Below are positions 41,923 through 44,832 of a stretch of DNA of 44,832 nt, one piece after another. The translations under genes were made by a program, and so were the position numbers. This DNA is from UBA6544 sp049601975 (GTDB taxonomy: Bacteria; Pseudomonadota; Alphaproteobacteria; UBA8366), in NCBI GenBank assembly GCA_049601975.1, contig JBMYRC010000015.1, positions 1-44,832 of the forward strand, given 5' to 3'. The notes beneath the pieces were generated by a model. It was given only the letters and a program-made list of their open reading frames with translations, was not told where the DNA came from and ran no database searches. The number at the start of each line of letters is the position of its first letter. Positions within the stretch are counted from its first letter, which is position 1.

Positions 41923-43128
41923 TCAGGAAAGTTTCGGTTTGGCGATCGCGTTGGGCAAGAAGAAGACAACTGTGAAGGTACCTGCTGCGCCTATGGCCAT
42001 CATAATGAAGAGGATAACAAAGCTCCATTCGGCATGAATCCAGGCAATCAGCGGTATCGCTATCGCGGAGACAGAGAACGTGACCACATACCGAAGGGCG
42101 TAGGCACGGCTGCGCCACTCGCTCCGCGTGATGCGACCGACGAGCACGTCGTTGATGGGGATCTGTCCGAATACCACCAGCATGAACCCAAGCGAGATAA
42201 GGAGTGCCGGCAGCCCGGTCAAATTTACCATAACGACGAAGAAAATGGCCTGCAGCGCCGCGACGACGGCAAAGATAATGCGAATGGAATAGCGGTCAAT
42301 AAGATACCCGACGGCGAGCTGTGCAAAAGCGGCAACAGCAAAAACCAAAAAACTATACATCCCAATTAACGTCGCACTATTCGCAATATCCGTCAGTCGT
42401 TCATCGAAAATTTTGGGCAAGGCGAATGTCGTACTCCGCATGATAAAACCACCAATCGCCGTGGTGGTGAAGATTATCGCGAAGGTTCGGATTATGAGAG
42501 TCCGATCGATCGTCATTGTCCCCGCCCCAGCCTTCTTGGCAGCCACGCCACTCGCGACTTCGGCCGCACGTGCGGCGCGACCAGCGCAAATGAATAAGAT
42601 GTACGCGAAGCCAAATCCGATCGAGATAAGTCCCGGCACGACAAAGGCGGCGCGCCAGCCATTGGTGTCGATCAGCAACCCGGTCATGAGGGCGGCCACC
42701 GCGATGCCCATATTGCCGAAGATGCCGTTAATCGCGAGCGGAATGCCTGTCTTCTCGCGACCATGGACGACCATGGCGATGCCGACAGGATGATAGATTG
42801 CGGCAAATATGCCAATGAACAGCAAGCCTATCCCAATTTGCAAAGGTGCCTCTGCGAGCGCGGTAAAAGCCGTGCTCGCGCCGATGCCGATGAAGAAGAT
42901 CGCCATCATGCTCTCACGGCTCCATTTGTCCGCTAGCCAGCCGACAGGAACAGCAAGAGCGCCGAAGGCGACGAGCCCTGGGGTCGCGTATAGAATGAGC
43001 TCCGAATAGGTCATGCCCCATTCCGCCGTGAGGCTGAGCGCCGCGACAGTGGCGAAGATCAAAACAAACATATGGTCGAAAAAATGACCGATGTTTAAGA
43101 ATAAAAAATTAATCCGGTGGTATGTCAT
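41923..43128 (-). CDS. MFS transporter
   Basis: This 401-residue protein has about twelve membrane segments and starts MTYHRINFLFLNIGHFFDHMF, a pattern seen in MFS permeases related to fosmidomycin-resistance and YhfC-type carriers. The first-half motif GWLADKWSRESMM fits the MFS loop 2-3 signature, and HPVGIAMVVHGREKTGIPLAING lies in helices 4-5. The start at 43128 was chosen because GAGGTAGGACAC precedes the ATG; the frame is open for 39 more codons upstream. The gene ends 219 bases upstream of the Baeyer-Villiger monooxygenase start, so they may be a transcription unit. It is not closely related to the paralogous pair at 3094-5510. Confidence 0.85.
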   Translation of the reverse strand: MTYHRINFLFLNIGHFFDHMFVLIFATVAALSLTAEWGMTYSELILYATPGLVAFGALAVPVGWLADKWSRESMMAIFFIGIGASTAFTALAEAPLQIGIGLLFIGIFAAIYHPVGIAMVVHGREKTGIPLAINGIFGNMGIAVAALMTGLLIDTNGWRAAFVVPGLISIGFGFAYILFICAGRAARAAEVASGVAAKKAGAGTMTIDRTLIIRTFAIIFTTTAIGGFIMRSTTFALPKIFDERLTDIANSATLIGMYSFLVFAVAAFAQLAVGYLIDRYSIRIIFAVVAALQAIFFVVMVNLTGLPALLISLGFMLVVFGQIPINDVLVGRITRSEWRSRAYALRYVVTFSVSAIAIPLIAWIHAEWSFVILFIMMAIGAAGTFTVVFFLPNAIAKPKLS

Positions 43129-43375
43129 GTGTCCTACCTCTGCCCCAAAACCCAACGAGGCCGTTGACAATGTTGGATTGGTATCCGGAAGTCTGAGAGT
43201 TGCGTCGAGGTAGCAGCTCACCAATACAGGTGATTTTCTACACAATCCGGAACTGCTTACTGGATGCAGTCATGCTTGTAGATACGCTTTTGGTAACCTG
43301 TCCCGGATTGATCTTAGGACCAGCTAAAGGGCGCTTATCGCCTCCGCCAGCTGAACACAGCAACACCGTGACAGC

Positions 43376-43684
43376 TCAAACAAGAAACAGGTCCTCGTCG
43401 TTCTTAAGGAAATCATAAGCGGTTCGGTTGATGGGCGTATGCTCTACGGCTTCCTGGTCAAACCGCTCAATCCATACGAACAATTCGTCCACGCGCGCCT
43501 CTTCGTGATCGTCAGTGAGGTCCGCCGCTTTGACGCCGAAGCCCATGTTCTCTATACGCTTGCGAAGTTTGTGCGCCATTTCCGCATCACCCTTCGAGAG
43601 GGCCGCTTCAGCCTCTGCAACAATGAACGACTTCTGACACTTAAGGACGTAAACGATGGCCTGCTCGACCGTCTTAATCGACAT
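43376..43684 (-). CDS. Small protein of unknown function
   Basis: This 102-residue protein starts MSIKTVEQAIVYVLKCQKSF. AAGGAG lies about nine bases before the ATG, and a longer frame to 43747 lacks such a site. It is mostly helical and charged: EAEAALSKGDAEMAHKLRKR near residue 25, then an acidic stretch KAADLTDDHEEARVDELFVW and a C-terminus YDFLKNDEDLFLV. There is one Cys, no signal peptide and no membrane segment. I do not recognise the family. It lies alone between the MFS gene and the divergent dienelactone hydrolase, with about 250 bases free of genes on its downstream side (43129-43375). Confidence 0.65.
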   Translation of the reverse strand: MSIKTVEQAIVYVLKCQKSFIVAEAEAALSKGDAEMAHKLRKRIENMGFGVKAADLTDDHEEARVDELFVWIERFDQEAVEHTPINRTAYDFLKNDEDLFLV

Positions 43685-43850
43685 TTCGGACAACTCCTTG
43701 ATTGTAGAACGAGAGTTAGCCGAACTTTCTGCAAAAGACAAACACACCCAAAAAAAGAAATCGGAGGACAGGTTCCTTCGAGCGGCAATGCATATAGGTT
43801 CTCTTTAAAGCAAACACCGCACCCCACGCAGAGATTGAAGGAGAAGGCAC

Positions 43851-44570
43851 ATGGCCGTTCAAACCAAAACCATTGACTACACAGATGGCGACGCCGCGCT
43901 CGAGGGCTATTTCGCCTGGGACGATGCGGTCTCCGGCCCCCGTCCCGGCGTATTGATCGTGCACGCTTGGGCTGGACGTAGCCCCTTTGAAGAAAAAGTC
44001 GCACGCAAACTCGCTGGACTCGGTTATGCGGGCATGGCGATGGATGTCTACGGCAAGGGCGTGCTCGGCGGCAGCCCAGAGGAAAACACCAAACTCATGA
44101 CGCCGTTCCAAGAAAACCGCCCGATGCTCCAGAACCGGCTTAAGATCGGCCTCCAAGTGCTCCGTGACCAAGGGCAAGTCGATGCGAAAAAGACTGCCGC
44201 CACCGGTTACTGCTTTGGGGGAATGTGCGTCCTAGATCTCGCCCGCACCGGGGAAGAATTTCAAGGTGCCGCGAGTTTTCACGGCTTGTTCAATAAGCCT
44301 GGAAACACCGACGGTAACGCCATCAAGGCCAAGGTGCTCGCTTTGCACGGTTGGGATGATCCAATGGTACCGCCGGCGGACGTCACGGCGCTCGCCGAAG
44401 AACTCACGGCGGGCGGCGCGGATTGGCAAATCCATGGCTACGGAAATACGCTGCACGCCTTCACCAACCCTGAAGCGAATGCACCGGACATGGGTGCTAT
44501 GTACCAAGCGGACGCCGACCGCAGGTCATGGCAGGCAATGGAGAACTTTCTAGCCGAAGTGTTCGCTTAA
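43851..44570 (+). CDS. Dienelactone hydrolase family protein
   Basis: This 239-residue alpha/beta hydrolase has the dienelactone hydrolase pattern. IDYTDGDAALEGYFAWDD is at the start, GVLIVHAWAGRSPFEE near residue 30, and the nucleophile elbow GYCFGG near residue 124 carries the Cys nucleophile typical of the family. ALHGWDDPMVPP near residue 163 gives the catalytic Asp, and HAFTNPEA near residue 203 the His. The triad is complete. The start has GGAG eight bases upstream. It is a single gene ended by the terminator at 44576-44611. The family is involved in breakdown of chlorinated aromatics, but many members have general roles. Confidence 0.9.
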   Translation: MAVQTKTIDYTDGDAALEGYFAWDDAVSGPRPGVLIVHAWAGRSPFEEKVARKLAGLGYAGMAMDVYGKGVLGGSPEENTKLMTPFQENRPMLQNRLKIGLQVLRDQGQVDAKKTAATGYCFGGMCVLDLARTGEEFQGAASFHGLFNKPGNTDGNAIKAKVLALHGWDDPMVPPADVTALAEELTAGGADWQIHGYGNTLHAFTNPEANAPDMGAMYQADADRRSWQAMENFLAEVFA

Positions 44571-44575
44571 GCGCC

Positions 44576-44611
44576 AAATAGGGGGATAGATTGAGCTATC
44601 TCCCTATTTTT
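44576..44611. terminator. Bidirectional terminator
   Basis: A 14-bp stem (44576-44589 with 44596-44609, one G-T pair) encloses a six-base loop. The arms begin with AAA and end with TTT, so both strands show a hairpin followed by a T tract. It lies between the end of the dienelactone hydrolase gene and the convergent aldo/keto reductase gene and should stop transcription from both sides. Confidence 0.85.
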
Positions 44612-44832
44612 ATTGCCCCACAAAACGGCTCTGGATATCCCTAATCCGCGTGAGCGCCTCCGAGGGCAGTGGGCCTTTCTCGACGGCTGCGGCCGCACCC
44701 TGAACCTGCTCTATATTCGCTATGCCGATTTCGACGGTCGAGAGGGTTGGGTGAGAGATCGCATATCGAACCGCGAGCTCGGGCAATGTTTCCGCAATAC
44801 CGTCATCGACGAGCGACTGAAAGGCGAGCCCA
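44610..44832 (-). CDS. Aldo/keto reductase, C-terminal part
   Basis: The minus-strand frame is open from the right edge to TAA at 44610-44612, giving about 73 residues: FQSLVDDGIAETLPELAVRY, AISHPTLSTVEIGIANIEQV, and a helical end SEALTRIRDIQSRFVGQ. The combination of xLAVRYAISHPxxSTxxxGxxNxEQV is the nucleotide-binding C-terminal block of aldo/keto reductases (NADP-binding S...G..N..Q). Most of the barrel, including the catalytic Tyr, lies outside the window. Confidence 0.82.
   Translation of the reverse strand, partial: GLAFQSLVDDGIAETLPELAVRYAISHPTLSTVEIGIANIEQVQGAAAAVEKGPLPSEALTRIRDIQSRFVGQ

Noticed and set aside
1..44832. CRISPR arrays, tRNA or rRNA genes, prophage, insertion sequences, riboswitches
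   Set aside because: No regularly spaced repeats, tRNA-like cloverleaf ends, transposase or phage proteins, or recognised riboswitch cores were seen on reading both strands.

Overview
This window looks like a chromosomal segment of an alphaproteobacterium, probably a free-living or host-associated Rhodospirillales-type lineage. The assignment rests on three things: a 41-residue L36 of the alphaproteobacterial type (rpmJ), a moderately high GC content by eye, and the dense set of CoA-transferase, SDR, MFS, PhyH and flavin-monooxygenase genes. It is inference; no rRNA, tRNA, phage, insertion sequence or CRISPR array was seen. Two housekeeping genes other than rpmJ are clear: pepN (aminopeptidase N) and pyrC (dihydroorotase). 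Almost everything else is peripheral catabolism.

Layout. 1-524: the 5' part of a small membrane protein gene, then rpmJ with a near-consensus promoter and a terminator. 533-9566 (minus): seven collinear genes that read as one catabolic operon, transcribed CitE-like lyase, MmgE/PrpD protein, HpaB/AbfD-like flavoprotein, two paralogous MFS transporters, two paralogous class III CoA-transferases; a broken GntR/UTRA regulator lies just upstream. 10417-18647: a FAD disulfide oxidoreductase, a divergent SDR, a decayed DHH phosphoesterase gene, pepN, a decayed MFS gene and an MBL-fold hydrolase. 18816-23532 (plus): an LLM flavin monooxygenase, a cytoplasmic gamma-glutamyltransferase-like protein, an alpha/beta hydrolase and a glutathione S-transferase. 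23554-26658: a long inverted repeat, an alpha/beta hydrolase with a Cys nucleophile, a sarcosine/dimethylglycine methyltransferase, gene remnants, and a CMD/AhpD-like gene with an in-frame UGA. 26725-34954: an N-acyl-D-amino-acid deacylase, pyrC, a broken secreted-protein gene, an SDR, and a three-gene operon of FAD monooxygenase, triple RidA-domain protein and polysaccharide-deacetylase-family hydrolase. 35208-44832: a histidine-kinase remnant, a DszB-like desulfinase with a class I methyltransferase and a MetE-like zinc methyltransferase, a PhyH-Nudix fusion, a Baeyer-Villiger monooxygenase, an MFS transporter, a small unknown protein, a dienelactone hydrolase and a partial aldo/keto reductase.

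The observation most worth following is the gene at 26119-26658. Its reading frame is open on both sides of a single UGA, which falls exactly at the second cysteine of the family's CxxC redox motif (C74-Q-R-UGA77). A hairpin with a G in the second loop position begins close behind the UGA, at a distance that fits a bacterial SECIS element. It is a strong candidate selenoprotein. The caution is that several other genes here carry nonsense codons, so genome decay is the competing explanation.

Other notable points: a protein made of three fused RidA domains, all lacking the deaminase arginine; a cytoplasmic DszB homologue that keeps the Cys-His-Arg catalytic set; an AbfD-like flavoprotein that has lost two of four iron-sulfur ligands; a PhyH-Nudix fusion; and a cluster of single-nonsense pseudogenes showing ongoing gene loss.
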